A stretch of DNA of 64,000 bases from the NCBI RefSeq assembly GCF_004799345.1, contig NZ_SSMC01000001.1, positions 744,001-808,000 of the forward strand, in the 5' to 3' direction. Shown piece by piece: positions 56,080 through 64,000 of the stretch. A program made the position numbers and the translations under genes. The notes below the pieces were generated by a model. The model ran no database searches and was not told the DNA's origin. It was given only the letters and a program-made list of their open reading frames with translations. This DNA is from Robertkochia marina. Lineage in GTDB: Bacteria; Bacteroidota; Bacteroidia; Flavobacteriales; Flavobacteriaceae. Every line of letters begins with the position of its first letter. The stretch's first letter is position 1.

Positions 56080-56817
56080 ATGGCTCAAGACAAGAACATT
56101 CACATCTTCTGTATGAAGTGGGGCACCCTCTATGGTCCGGAATATGTGAATCGCTTGCACGCCATGGTAAAGAGGAATCTAACCCTGCCTTTTACCATGG
56201 TGTGTTTTACCGATAACGAAGAAGGGATCGATGAGGATATCAAATGTTTCCCCATCCCGGAGATCGATATTCCCGGGAATCTTCCGGAAAGAATGTGGAA
56301 AAAACTAACCACCCTTAAAGCTGATCTTTACGGACTGGAAGGAACAGCTCTTTTCCTGGACCTTGATATAGTGATCGTTGATAATATTGATTGTTTCTTT
56401 GAAGATGATGCCCCTTTCCGGATCATCAAAGATCATTCCTGGAGAACCTGGCGAATTACCGGAAACTCTTCGGTGTATCGTTTTGAGATCGGGAAACACG
56501 GGTATGTGTTCGACTACTTCAAAGAGAACTTTGATGAGATCAGGAAACAGCATCGCAATGAACAGGAATACCTTACCTGGGCAGTGCACGAAAAAGGGTA
56601 TTTGAATTATTGGCCCAAGCCATGGTGCCCGAGTTTTAAATATGACTGTGTGTCGCGTTTTCCCCTGGCATTTTGGAAGAAACCGATCATTCCAGAAGGA
56701 GCCAAGATCATTATATTTCACGGAGAGATCAATCCGCATAAAGCTATTGAAGGTGGCCGTGGAAAATGGTACCGCTACGTACGACCCGCCCCCTGGGTGG
56801 CTGAGTATTGGAAATAA
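56080..56817 (+). CDS. Glycosyltransferase-like protein (GT-A fold)
   Basis: 245 residues, soluble. The N-terminal nucleotide-sugar fold contains TMVCFTDNEEGIDEDI near 40-55 and the metal-binding Asp-x-Asp in ALFLDLDIVIVDNID near 88-102. The C-terminal part has FHGEINPHKAI near 213 and ends in the tryptophan-rich RPAPWVAEYWK. The donor and acceptor sugars are not evident. The pair with DUF4254 suggests surface polysaccharide or LPS synthesis. A terminator follows directly. Confidence 0.8.
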   Translation: MAQDKNIHIFCMKWGTLYGPEYVNRLHAMVKRNLTLPFTMVCFTDNEEGIDEDIKCFPIPEIDIPGNLPERMWKKLTTLKADLYGLEGTALFLDLDIVIVDNIDCFFEDDAPFRIIKDHSWRTWRITGNSSVYRFEIGKHGYVFDYFKENFDEIRKQHRNEQEYLTWAVHEKGYLNYWPKPWCPSFKYDCVSRFPLAFWKKPIIPEGAKIIIFHGEINPHKAIEGGRGKWYRYVRPAPWVAEYWK

Positions 56818-56848
56818 AAAAAGGGAAGCGTTGAGCTTCCCTTTTTTT
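56818..56848 (+). terminator. Terminator of the DUF4254-glycosyltransferase unit
   Basis: Nine-base stem AAGGGAAGC/GCTTCCCTT and a long T run immediately after the stop codon. Confidence 0.92.
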
Positions 56849-56918
56849 ATTTCAGTTATACCGTTAAGCCGTTAAGCCGTTATTCGGTTAGATAAGATGA
56901 ACCATAGATAGGAATATA

Positions 56919-56999
56919 CCCCCTCCTTTCAAAGGAGGGGTGTCCATGGTGAATACCATGGACGGGCCTGCCTGTCGGCAGACAGGGTGGTTCGTCTTT
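56919..56999 (+). repeat. Dispersed intergenic hairpin element, variant copy 4
   Basis: Three hairpins in a row between convergent genes: CCCCTCCTTT-C-AAAGGAGGGG (56920-56940), GTCCATGGT-GAAT-ACCATGGAC (56942-56963) and CCTGTC-GGCA-GACAGG (56971-56986). GTGGTTCGTC follows. The first resembles the CCTCCTT hairpin before copy 2, and GGTGGTTCG also occurs in copy 1. The GACCGAGCG and TTTTAGYGAAGG flanks are missing, so it is a variant or a relative. Confidence 0.6.
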
Positions 57000-57013
57000 G
57001 TTCCTTCATCCAT

Positions 57014-58069
57014 TTACACATCATCGTAATCTATCGATAATGTATTTGAAACAGGGTGTGCCTGGCAGGTAAGTATAAGTCCTTCTTCCAACTCGCTGTC
57101 GGTGAGGATCTGGTTCTTTACCATCTCCACCTTCCCTTCGGTAACCCGTGCAATACAGCTCGAGCAAATACCCCCCTGGCAGGAGTAAGGCGCATCAATA
57201 TCTTCTTTGAGTACAGCGTCAAGAACGCGCTGCTTTTTGTCCATCACAAGACTATATTCCTCATCATCAACCAGTACATTCACCTTAGTCTTCCCTTCAG
57301 GAATGTCTTCTGAGCTTTTTTCACCCCCTTCATCAGAGGTATTAAAGAGCTCAAACTTGATCTTGTCTTTGGCGATACCCTGGGTAGCAAGCGTATCAGA
57401 TACATTGTTGATCATCTCCTCAGGTCCGCAGAGGTAAAACAGACAATCTTTAGGTTGGCTTACCTTGTTTTTCAGGATGTAATTCACTGTAGAACGTTCA
57501 ATACGACCAAACATAGCATCTTCTTCCTGCTCCCTGCTGTATACGAATTGTACCTGCAGACGATCTCCATAAGCAGCGACCATTTCGGCGATCTCTTTAT
57601 GGAACATGGTTTCTTCCAGCTTCTTATTACCGAACACCAGGATAAATTTCTTATCTGTGTGATGCAGCACCTCCTTCATGATGCTCATAATAGGAGTGAT
57701 TCCGCTTCCGGCGGCAAAGGCCACAATGGTGGAGGCGTCATCAGATTTAGTGTTAAAGGTAAATCGCCCTTCAGGAGGGTGAACCGCCAGTTGTACCCCG
57801 GCTTTTAGCTGGTCGTTGGCGTATTTTGAAAATAATCCGTCAGGAACCTTTTTGATACCCACGGCAATTTCATGCTCGTCTCTTCCCGAACAAATAGAAT
57901 AGGAGCGCCTCACCTCGGTTCCGTTGAGCTGAGTTTTGATGGTAATGTATTGCCCCGGGGTGAATTTAAAGTTCTCTGCTTCAGCTTCCGGAATCTCGAA
58001 AGCGATCTTGACGGCATTAGGAGTCAGCCGTTCAACCTTGTTGATATTAAGATGTTTAAATCGGTCCAT
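57014..58069 (-). CDS. PaaE-like flavin reductase with C-terminal 2Fe-2S ferredoxin domain
   Basis: 351 residues from the ATG at 58069; a TTG six codons earlier is less likely. The ferredoxin-NADP reductase module has the flavin motif RRSYSICSG near 52-60, AAGSGITPIMS near 118 and the NAD(P) region CGPEEMINNV near 222. A plant-type ferredoxin domain follows, with C-x4-C-x2-C in CQGGICSSC near 293-301 and a fourth Cys near 335. This is the layout of phenylacetyl-CoA epoxidase reductase PaaE and similar oxygenase reductases. paaABCD are not nearby, so its partner is unknown. Confidence 0.9.
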   Translation of the reverse strand: MDRFKHLNINKVERLTPNAVKIAFEIPEAEAENFKFTPGQYITIKTQLNGTEVRRSYSICSGRDEHEIAVGIKKVPDGLFSKYANDQLKAGVQLAVHPPEGRFTFNTKSDDASTIVAFAAGSGITPIMSIMKEVLHHTDKKFILVFGNKKLEETMFHKEIAEMVAAYGDRLQVQFVYSREQEEDAMFGRIERSTVNYILKNKVSQPKDCLFYLCGPEEMINNVSDTLATQGIAKDKIKFELFNTSDEGGEKSSEDIPEGKTKVNVLVDDEEYSLVMDKKQRVLDAVLKEDIDAPYSCQGGICSSCIARVTEGKVEMVKNQILTDSELEEGLILTCQAHPVSNTLSIDYDDV

Positions 58070-58084
58070 TCGAAAAAATTTTTT

Positions 58085-58092
58085 CAAAAATA
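58085..58092 (-). promoter_or_regulatory. Probable -7 element of the PaaE-like gene
   Basis: On the minus strand this reads TATTTTTG, 15 nt before the ATG. The -33 element is not evident. Confidence 0.5.
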
Positions 58093-58317
58093 AGCATTGT
58101 AAACCGCTTATGATACAGGCATTAAATAATTGTTGACTTTCCCTTAGTATAATATCTACATGATATGTGTTTTGTTTTAACTATTGTTTTTTAGAGAATT
58201 ATTAAGTCAATTCGTAGAAGGAACTTTAGTAATGAACTATGAAATTTTACTTTTATAGCTGACGGGATGTAACATTTTCATTACCATCTATACCAATAGC
58301 CTGCAAACCATCAACCT

Positions 58318-59790
58318 ATGCTTAAAAAATTCATCACCCTCCAGTGGCGTTCCTTTATCAGGTCGGCTTCTTTTCAAACAAATCTTGCCCTGAAGATCCT
58401 AATGGGATTCCTGGCCCTGTATTTCATTTTTGTTTTTTCCATGTTAGGAGCCTTTTCCTATAAGATCATTCAGGAACAGCTCAATCAAGACCCATTAATG
58501 GTGCTGAATCGTTTTCTGGTGTTCTACCTGGTAGGCGACCTGGTGATGAGGTACCTGATGCAGCGTATGCCGGTGGTCAATATCAAACCCCTGCTGTCTC
58601 TGCCTTTCAGCAAGAACAAGATCGTTCATTTCAGTCTTTGGAAAACAGTAATTTCATTCTTCAATATTGTTCATGCGTTTTTCTTTATTCCCTTCTTCAT
58701 TGTACTTTTAACCGAAGGGTATCCTGCTGCAAATGCGGTCGCATGGCTGGTTATGGTAACGGCACTGATCTATTCCAATAATTTTCTCAATGTTTTTCTG
58801 AACGATATAGATACCGTTTTCTATACAGTACTTACCGCACTCTTACTTTTGGCAGGTCTTACGTATTATCAGGTTTTCGACATAACCCAATATACGGGGC
58901 CGGTGTTTACCTGGGTGTATGACCACCCAATCTGGAGTGTAGTACCGGTGGTTATACTGGTTGGTTTATACCTGACGGCTTTTAAATACTTCAGAAACAG
59001 ATTGTACCTTGATGATGGGTTGAAGGGTAAAACGAGTACGGTAACCTCAGAAGATCTTACCTGGCTGAACAGATTTGGAGGCCTGGCGGTGTTTTTAAAG
59101 AATGACATCAAGCTTATTAAACGAAACAAACGTTCCCGCACCACTATTTTTATGAGTCTTGCCTTTATTTTTTATGGGTTGCTGTTCTTCAGTGGGGGTA
59201 TCGAGGTTTATGAGGGACCGGTATGGCGCATCTTTGCCGGGATATTTGTTACCGGTGGATTCCTGTTTACCTTCGGGCAATTCGTACCAAGCTGGGACAG
59301 CTCCTACTATCCGTTAATGATGAGTCAGAATATCAAATACAGGGATTACCTGAACAGCAAGTGGTGGTTAATGGTCATTGCCACCCTGCTTACCACCGTG
59401 GTAGCCTCTTTTTATCTGTATTTCGGATGGGAGGTATACCTGGCCATAGTTGTTTCTGCAATTTATAATATAGGGGTGAACTCCCATGTCGTGTTATGGG
59501 GTGGCGCCTATATTAAGACACCTATAGATCTTACCTCCAATAAAAAAGCCTTTGGCGATAAGCAGGCATTTAATGTAAAGACCCTATTATTGACCATACC
59601 GAAACTGATACTACCGTTGCTTCTTTATGGCGCCGGACATTACACCCTGGGTCCTAACTTCGGCTATATTCTTGTAGTAGTGGCTGGTTTGGCCGGTTTT
59701 GCTTTTAAAGACCGCGTATTTAATGTAATTGAAAAGGTATATAAGTCAGAGAAGTATAAGACCCTGGTAGCCTACAAACAAAAATCCTAA
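58318..59790 (+). CDS. ABC transporter permease-like protein (DUF5687)
   Basis: 490 residues with about twelve hydrophobic segments, beginning MLKKFITLQWRSFIRSASF. MQRMPVVNIKPLLSLPFSKNKIVHFS near 82 and SWDSSYYPLMMSQNIKYRDYLNSKWW near 325 are conserved-looking loops of the Bacteroidota family DUF5687. It stands 15 nt before an ABC ATPase gene and is very probably the membrane half of that transporter. The substrate is unknown. It is divergent from the PaaE-like gene with a 250-nt gap that shows no other feature. Confidence 0.87.
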   Translation: MLKKFITLQWRSFIRSASFQTNLALKILMGFLALYFIFVFSMLGAFSYKIIQEQLNQDPLMVLNRFLVFYLVGDLVMRYLMQRMPVVNIKPLLSLPFSKNKIVHFSLWKTVISFFNIVHAFFFIPFFIVLLTEGYPAANAVAWLVMVTALIYSNNFLNVFLNDIDTVFYTVLTALLLLAGLTYYQVFDITQYTGPVFTWVYDHPIWSVVPVVILVGLYLTAFKYFRNRLYLDDGLKGKTSTVTSEDLTWLNRFGGLAVFLKNDIKLIKRNKRSRTTIFMSLAFIFYGLLFFSGGIEVYEGPVWRIFAGIFVTGGFLFTFGQFVPSWDSSYYPLMMSQNIKYRDYLNSKWWLMVIATLLTTVVASFYLYFGWEVYLAIVVSAIYNIGVNSHVVLWGGAYIKTPIDLTSNKKAFGDKQAFNVKTLLLTIPKLILPLLLYGAGHYTLGPNFGYILVVVAGLAGFAFKDRVFNVIEKVYKSEKYKTLVAYKQKS

Positions 59791-59805
59791 AAAATCAACT
59801 TGAAC

Positions 59806-60528
59806 ATGATCACCTTAAATCAGATAGCAAAAGAATATAAGAAAGTACGCGTGCTTGATGTGGAAGCACTTGAAATACCTAAAGGGCAGAGTTTCGGACT
59901 TGTAGGAAATAATGGGGCAGGGAAGACCACCATGTTTAGTATGCTGCTTGACCTGGTTCGTCCAACCACCGGGTATATCATGAACAATGACGTTCGTGTT
60001 GACCAAAGTGAAGCCTGGAAACCTTTTACGGCAGCCTTTCTCGATGAGTCTTTTTTGATCGGGTACCTCACCCCTGAAGAATACTTCTATTTCATCGGAG
60101 AGCTTCGCGGTCAGAACAAGGCAGATGTAGACCGACTGCTGAAGGGGTTTGAAGATTTTTTCAATGGGGAGATATTGGGGGTGAAGAAATACCTGCGAGA
60201 CCTCTCTAAAGGAAATCAAAAAAAAGTGGGTATTGTGGCTGCGTTGATCGGAAATCCGGAGGTAATTATTCTTGACGAGCCTTTTGCCAATCTTGACCCT
60301 ACTACTCAGATACGCCTCAAGAAGATTCTCAGAGAATTAAAGGAAACCACAGAAGTAACCGTACTGATCTCAAGCCATGACCTTATGCACGTTACTGAGG
60401 TATGCGAAAGGATCGTTGTACTGGAGAAGGGTGTCGTGGTCAAAGATATCAAGACCTCTCCCGAGACTTTGAAAGAGCTTGAAGTATTCTTCTCCGGGGA
60501 GCTTAAGGAAAACGTACCGGCTTCCTGA
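59806..60528 (+). CDS. ABC transporter ATP-binding protein
   Basis: 240 residues from the ATG at 59806; a TTG two codons earlier is less likely. Walker A GNNGAGKTT is near 34-42. The Q-loop region FTAAFLDESFLIGYLTPEEY is near 70. The signature is LSKGNQKK (a variant of LSGGQ) near 133. Walker B VIILDEP is near 155 and the switch SSHDL near 190. It belongs to the ABC-2 type group that works with one polytopic partner, here the DUF5687 protein. It acts at the inner membrane. Confidence 0.94.
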   Translation: MITLNQIAKEYKKVRVLDVEALEIPKGQSFGLVGNNGAGKTTMFSMLLDLVRPTTGYIMNNDVRVDQSEAWKPFTAAFLDESFLIGYLTPEEYFYFIGELRGQNKADVDRLLKGFEDFFNGEILGVKKYLRDLSKGNQKKVGIVAALIGNPEVIILDEPFANLDPTTQIRLKKILRELKETTEVTVLISSHDLMHVTEVCERIVVLEKGVVVKDIKTSPETLKELEVFFSGELKENVPAS

Positions 60529-60593
60529 TATGCTTTTTTGGGCGTTTATCGCTATTCTTGCAAAAGAAATGTATTTTTACCCCGAACCGACAA

Positions 60594-60601
60594 TAAATTT
60601 G
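60594..60601 (+). promoter_or_regulatory. Probable -7 element of sprE
   Basis: TAAATTTG matches TAnnTTTG, 36 nt before the GTG start. The -33 element is poor. Confidence 0.4.
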
Positions 60602-60637
60602 TTGCGTATCGGTTAATAATACTCCAGAGCGAATCAG

Positions 60638-63187
60638 GTGAAGCACCTACTTAAAATACTATTTGTTCCGGTCCTCTTTTTGATCGCAATATCTTCCTGC
60701 TCTACCAGGAAAGATGCCTTCATAAACAGGAAGTGGCATGCTATGAATGCCCGGTATAATGCCATTTATAATGGTAAGAACGCCTTGGCCGACGGGCGTC
60801 AGGACCTCATAAACAATTATCGCGATAATTACTGGGATATTCTCCCGGTGGAACGGATGGAGGTGAGAGATGAGGTGATCCTCGACGGAACCCAACTGAC
60901 TCCTAACTTTGAACGGGCCGAAGAAAAGGCTGCCAAAGCCATTCAAAAGCACGGAATGAATATAGGTGGAAGCGAAAAAAATTCTCAGATCGATGAGGCC
61001 TATTTGCTGCTGGGAAAGGCCCGGTATTACGATCAGCGATTTATTCCTTCCCTGGAAGCCTTTAATTATATCCTCAACAAATATAGGGACAGTGACATTA
61101 TCGGGCAGGCGATGATCTGGAGAGAAAAAACCCATATCAGGCTGGAAAATGAGGAGTTGGCTCTGGAAAATTTAAAGAAACTTCTTAAATACGCCCCCAA
61201 CCTCGACGATCAGGATTATGCAGATGCCAATGCCATGATGGGGCAGGCCTACATTAACCTGAAGTACAAAGATTCTGCGCTGCAACGATTAAAAACAGCC
61301 TCTTTATATACCCGGAATAAGGAAGAAGAAGGGCGTTACCTGTTCATTATTGGTCAATTGTATAACGAGCTCGGTTATTTAGACAGTGCCAATTACGCCT
61401 TTGATAAGGTAATTGATCTGAACAGGAGAACCGCCAGAATTTATCATGTAAACGCCAAAATTTTTAAGATCAGGAATCTTTATGATACAGGCTACGATAA
61501 AGAAGAGCTGTTAAAGCTACTGACTAAAATGGAAAAGAATCGGGAGAACAGACCTTATCTGGGTCTTGTATACCGACAAATAGCCTTATTTCATGAAGAT
61601 CAGGACTCCTTGCGCCTGGCTGAGGTGTATTACAATAAGTCACTAAGAGCTGAATCGCAGGACAGAATATTAAACGCTAAGAACTACAGGGCGCTTGGAC
61701 AAATGGCCTTTGACGCCCGGGATTATACCCTGGCCGGATCCTATTATGACAGTACCCTGACCCAGATGGAAGAAAAGACCAAGGAATTCCGATTGCTGAA
61801 ACGGCAAAGAGATAATCTTCAGGAGGTCATTACCTATGAGGCTGTGAGAAAGCGCAACGATAGTATTTTGAATGTTCTTGGAATGGAGCCTGAAAAGCGA
61901 ACGGCTTACTTCCAAAATTATATAGATTCTATCCAAAAAGAAGAAGCTTTAAAGAGGGAAAGAGAGCGAACAGCAGCTTTGGAAAAAAATAAGAGGGGCA
62001 GTAATGCTTTTGGTTCAAGATCGGGAAATACCGATGCATTCTATTTTTACAATGAGGCCAGTGTGTCTTATGGAAAACAGGAGTTTCAAAGTGTTTGGGG
62101 AAATATCGATCTAACCGATAACTGGAAATACGGTGGGCAGGCCCCGTTGGGAAATACAGCTTCAGTGATCTCTGAAGATCTTGCTCAGGGTAATACAGCT
62201 AATGTATATGATGCAGAATTTTACCTTGCTCAGCTTCCTGATACGCCGGAAGAGATTGACAGTATCCAGGAAGAGAGAGATCTCGCCTATTACCAATTGG
62301 GGATATTGTATAAGGAGCGTTTTCGGGAATACCTCCTTGCTGCTCAGCGCTTGCAGGACCTGTTAAGCTTTTACCCGGCTGAGCGATTAATACTACCTGC
62401 TAAATACAATCTGTATCAGATCTACCTGGAGACCAGTTCACCCCTGGCTGAAGAAATGAAAAGTGACCTGGTAACCAATTATCCCGATTCCCGTTATACG
62501 CGGTTTATTCTGGATCCTGAAGGATTTGCAGCCGATGAGGCGGATGATCCCGAAAGTAATTATACGAATTTGTACAGGTTGTATGAGAACCAACGGTATG
62601 AGCAGGTTATTGCTGCAGCCACACAATACAGTCGTCAGTATAATGGAGAGGCCATTGCGGCCAAGTTCGATCTGTTAAAGGCACAGGCCCTCGGGAGACT
62701 CGAAGGAGTAGAATCCCTGAAGAAGGCATTAACAGATATCAGCCTGAACCATCCTTCAAAGCCCGAAGGTATCAGGGCAGAACAATTGCTGGAAACAAGT
62801 ATTCCGGCATTGGAAGCTCTTTCTTTAGAAGACAACGATGAGTCTGCTGATCACTGGAAGGTGGTTTATCCATTTAAGAAAACCGATACCGCAGCCCTGG
62901 AAACGCTGATTAAAAAGGTAGAGCGATCCCTGGCGGAGGTCGAGGTGCGCGGGTATACCTATTCTGTAGATGTATATAACAGGGATCTGGTGTTCCTGGT
63001 AATTCACAATGCAGGATCCAGGTTGCGGGCAGAAGGGTATGCAGAACTTTTAGCTATTAATAAAGAGTATTTGGTTGACAGAGAGAATTTTGTAATTTCG
63101 CGAGACGCTTACAAGGTAATTCAGATAAAAAAGAATTTGGAAGCGTATTTGCTTCTCTCGGAGCAACCATCCCCAAATCTAAACTAG
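60638..63187 (+). CDS. sprE: Gliding motility / type IX secretion lipoprotein SprE (PorW)
   Basis: 849 residues starting at GTG 60638. The lipoprotein signal ends in AISSC (Cys 21), and STRKDAFINRKWHAMNARYNAIYNGKNAL follows as in PorW/SprE proteins, with that segment describing residues 22-50. Tetratricopeptide-like helical repeats cover most of 90-400, with a second TPR region at about 540-700. SprE is needed for T9SS secretion and gliding in F. johnsoniae; PorW in Porphyromonas links the translocon to the motor. It should therefore serve the adhesins at 6.9-32.6 kb. The bactofilin gene starts 5 nt downstream. Confidence 0.92.
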   Translation: MKHLLKILFVPVLFLIAISSCSTRKDAFINRKWHAMNARYNAIYNGKNALADGRQDLINNYRDNYWDILPVERMEVRDEVILDGTQLTPNFERAEEKAAKAIQKHGMNIGGSEKNSQIDEAYLLLGKARYYDQRFIPSLEAFNYILNKYRDSDIIGQAMIWREKTHIRLENEELALENLKKLLKYAPNLDDQDYADANAMMGQAYINLKYKDSALQRLKTASLYTRNKEEEGRYLFIIGQLYNELGYLDSANYAFDKVIDLNRRTARIYHVNAKIFKIRNLYDTGYDKEELLKLLTKMEKNRENRPYLGLVYRQIALFHEDQDSLRLAEVYYNKSLRAESQDRILNAKNYRALGQMAFDARDYTLAGSYYDSTLTQMEEKTKEFRLLKRQRDNLQEVITYEAVRKRNDSILNVLGMEPEKRTAYFQNYIDSIQKEEALKRERERTAALEKNKRGSNAFGSRSGNTDAFYFYNEASVSYGKQEFQSVWGNIDLTDNWKYGGQAPLGNTASVISEDLAQGNTANVYDAEFYLAQLPDTPEEIDSIQEERDLAYYQLGILYKERFREYLLAAQRLQDLLSFYPAERLILPAKYNLYQIYLETSSPLAEEMKSDLVTNYPDSRYTRFILDPEGFAADEADDPESNYTNLYRLYENQRYEQVIAAATQYSRQYNGEAIAAKFDLLKAQALGRLEGVESLKKALTDISLNHPSKPEGIRAEQLLETSIPALEALSLEDNDESADHWKVVYPFKKTDTAALETLIKKVERSLAEVEVRGYTYSVDVYNRDLVFLVIHNAGSRLRAEGYAELLAINKEYLVDRENFVISRDAYKVIQIKKNLEAYLLLSEQPSPNLN

Positions 63188-63192
63188 AGAAT

Positions 63193-63603
63193 ATGTTTGC
63201 AGAATCTAAAAAAACCAAAATGGAACCTACCAACGCTTTAAACAACCGTATTGCAGAGAACACCAAGATCAAAGGAGATATCACCTCAGAGGCCGATATC
63301 AGAATTGATGGAGAAGTAGAAGGCACCATCATGACTTCCGGAAAGATCGTGATCGGAAAAACCGGGGTGGTAACCGGAAAGATCCAGTGTGAGAATGCCG
63401 ACATTGAAGGAACCTTTAACGGAGAAGTTAAGGTCGCTCAGATCCTTGTCTTAAAAAGCTCTGCAGTCATTGAAGGCGATGTTGTTGTGGGGAAACTTGC
63501 CGTAGAACCCGGAGCAAGCTTCAACGCATCCTGTGCCATGAAAGGAGCAGGAGTAAAGTCGCTTAAAGATGAACAAACAGGACGACCAGAGAAATCCGCT
63601 TAA
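63193..63603 (+). CDS. Bactofilin family cytoskeletal protein
   Basis: 136 residues. The beta-helical bactofilin core (about 20-115) shows the short turn repeats I-x-G-x-I/V: IKGDITSEADIRIDGEVEGT, then VVTGKIQCENADIEGTFNGE. The tails are polar. Bactofilins polymerise without nucleotide and often position cell-wall or motility factors. It sits directly after sprE, and its last 35 nt overlap the start of the next gene. Co-transcription is very likely. Confidence 0.93.
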   Translation: MFAESKKTKMEPTNALNNRIAENTKIKGDITSEADIRIDGEVEGTIMTSGKIVIGKTGVVTGKIQCENADIEGTFNGEVKVAQILVLKSSAVIEGDVVVGKLAVEPGASFNASCAMKGAGVKSLKDEQTGRPEKSA

Positions 63604-63793
63604 AAATTTCGCGATCTTTTCAGGGATCGCTATTCAAATGGGTGTAACCATCTTCCTGTTCGCATGGCTGGGAAGATGGTTAGATGACACCTATAATGAG
63701 GGCAATAAGCTCTACCTCATTATATTAACCCTGTTCGGGGTTTTTATTTCGATTTACGTGGTGATCAAACAGCTAAATCAGATGCAAAAGTGA
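63569..63793 (+). CDS. AtpZ/AtpI family ATP synthase-associated membrane protein
   Basis: 74 residues with two transmembrane segments (about 16-34 and 45-66), separated by the loop GRWLDDTYNEGNK. This is the AtpZ-type layout of small proteins found just before atpB. The ATG at 63569 lies inside the bactofilin gene (35-nt overlap), and no later ATG keeps the first helix. The stop overlaps the next start (GTGA). Confidence 0.85.
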   Translation: MNKQDDQRNPLKNFAIFSGIAIQMGVTIFLFAWLGRWLDDTYNEGNKLYLIILTLFGVFISIYVVIKQLNQMQK

Positions 63794-64000
63794 GATCGAA
63801 AATACACCCTTTGTTTTGGATGATATTTTGGTTTCTCCTTTTTATTCTCGGGGCCTATTTTATTCATGAATTAACCCTCGAACTGAATGCTATTCGACCT
63901 GCCCAGGTGCTTTTAGACCATGCCTACCTTGCTAACGCCTTGCTTGCCGTACTTATTCTTGTAATTATTTATTGGTTAAGAAAGAAATACTTTTCTCAAA
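63790..64000 (+). CDS. Small membrane protein upstream of ATP synthase genes (possible DUF6168), cut by the window end
   Basis: A frame opens with GTG at 63790, overlapping the previous stop, and runs off the end of the window. The visible 70 residues begin MRSKIHPLFWMIFWFLLFIL and show two hydrophobic segments (about 8-25 and 47-62). They match the small membrane protein that often lies between atpZ and atpB in flavobacteria; the family name is recalled and unproven. The 3' end is missing. Confidence 0.7.
   Translation, partial: MRSKIHPLFWMIFWFLLFILGAYFIHELTLELNAIRPAQVLLDHAYLANALLAVLILVIIYWLRKKYFSQ

Overview
The window looks like a chromosome segment of a marine, gliding member of the Flavobacteriaceae (Bacteroidota). 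The evidence is a sprC-sprD-sprB-sprF type gliding/type IX secretion (T9SS) locus, a SprE/PorW lipoprotein, several families largely confined to Bacteroidota (DUF4837, DUF4254, DUF5687, DUF6427-like), and promoters with the Bacteroidota -7 element TAnnTTTG. Most starts lack a Shine-Dalgarno sequence. No rRNA, CRISPR array, transposase or prophage is visible. The genus cannot be fixed from the sequence.

Layout. 0.1-6.7 kb: alkane monooxygenase (alkB), gltX, a slipin/SPFH protein, a minus-strand envelope trio (YtxH, holin-like, small coiled protein) and glnS. 6.9-32.6 kb: a 25.7-kb cell-surface adhesin region. It holds a secreted SprC-like protein, a SprD-like barrel with two SPOR domains, a giant SprB adhesin (about 4,100 aa), SprF, then a second adhesin (2,119 aa) with its own near-identical SprF. 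32.6-42.5 kb: folB, tRNA-Cys, a tricorn-like S41 protease, DNA polymerase III delta', pgk, a LysM lytic transglycosylase, a DUF4837 lipoprotein and tatA. 42.6-47.6 kb: M23 peptidase, GH3-type adenylating enzyme, cysQ and a phosphorylase-like protein. 47.6-51 kb: a complete dTDP-L-rhamnose set (rfbB, rfbA, rfbC, rfbD). 51-56.8 kb: purD, upp, small membrane proteins, DUF502, DUF4254 and a glycosyltransferase. 57-64 kb: a PaaE-like flavin/2Fe-2S reductase, an ABC exporter pair, sprE/porW, bactofilin and the start of the ATP synthase locus (atpZ plus a small membrane protein cut by the window end).

How it fits together. SprB-type adhesins are moved over the cell surface by the gliding motor. They leave the cell through the T9SS by a type B C-terminal domain that needs a SprF-like outer-membrane partner. 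Here two adhesins with unrelated N-termini and different repeats each end in the same kind of C-terminal domain and are followed by almost the same SprF. The duplicated block is 1,270 nt in both copies without indels and includes a 473-nt perfectly identical stretch, which suggests gene conversion that keeps signal and partner matched. SprE/PorW near the right end belongs to the same export machinery.

The least explained feature is a family of intergenic elements (33.2, 36.9, 54.4 and, as a variant, 56.9 kb; a related tract at 51.1 kb). Three copies have constant flanks and spacing around a hairpin whose two arms change together from copy to copy, as expected if the fold rather than the sequence is maintained.
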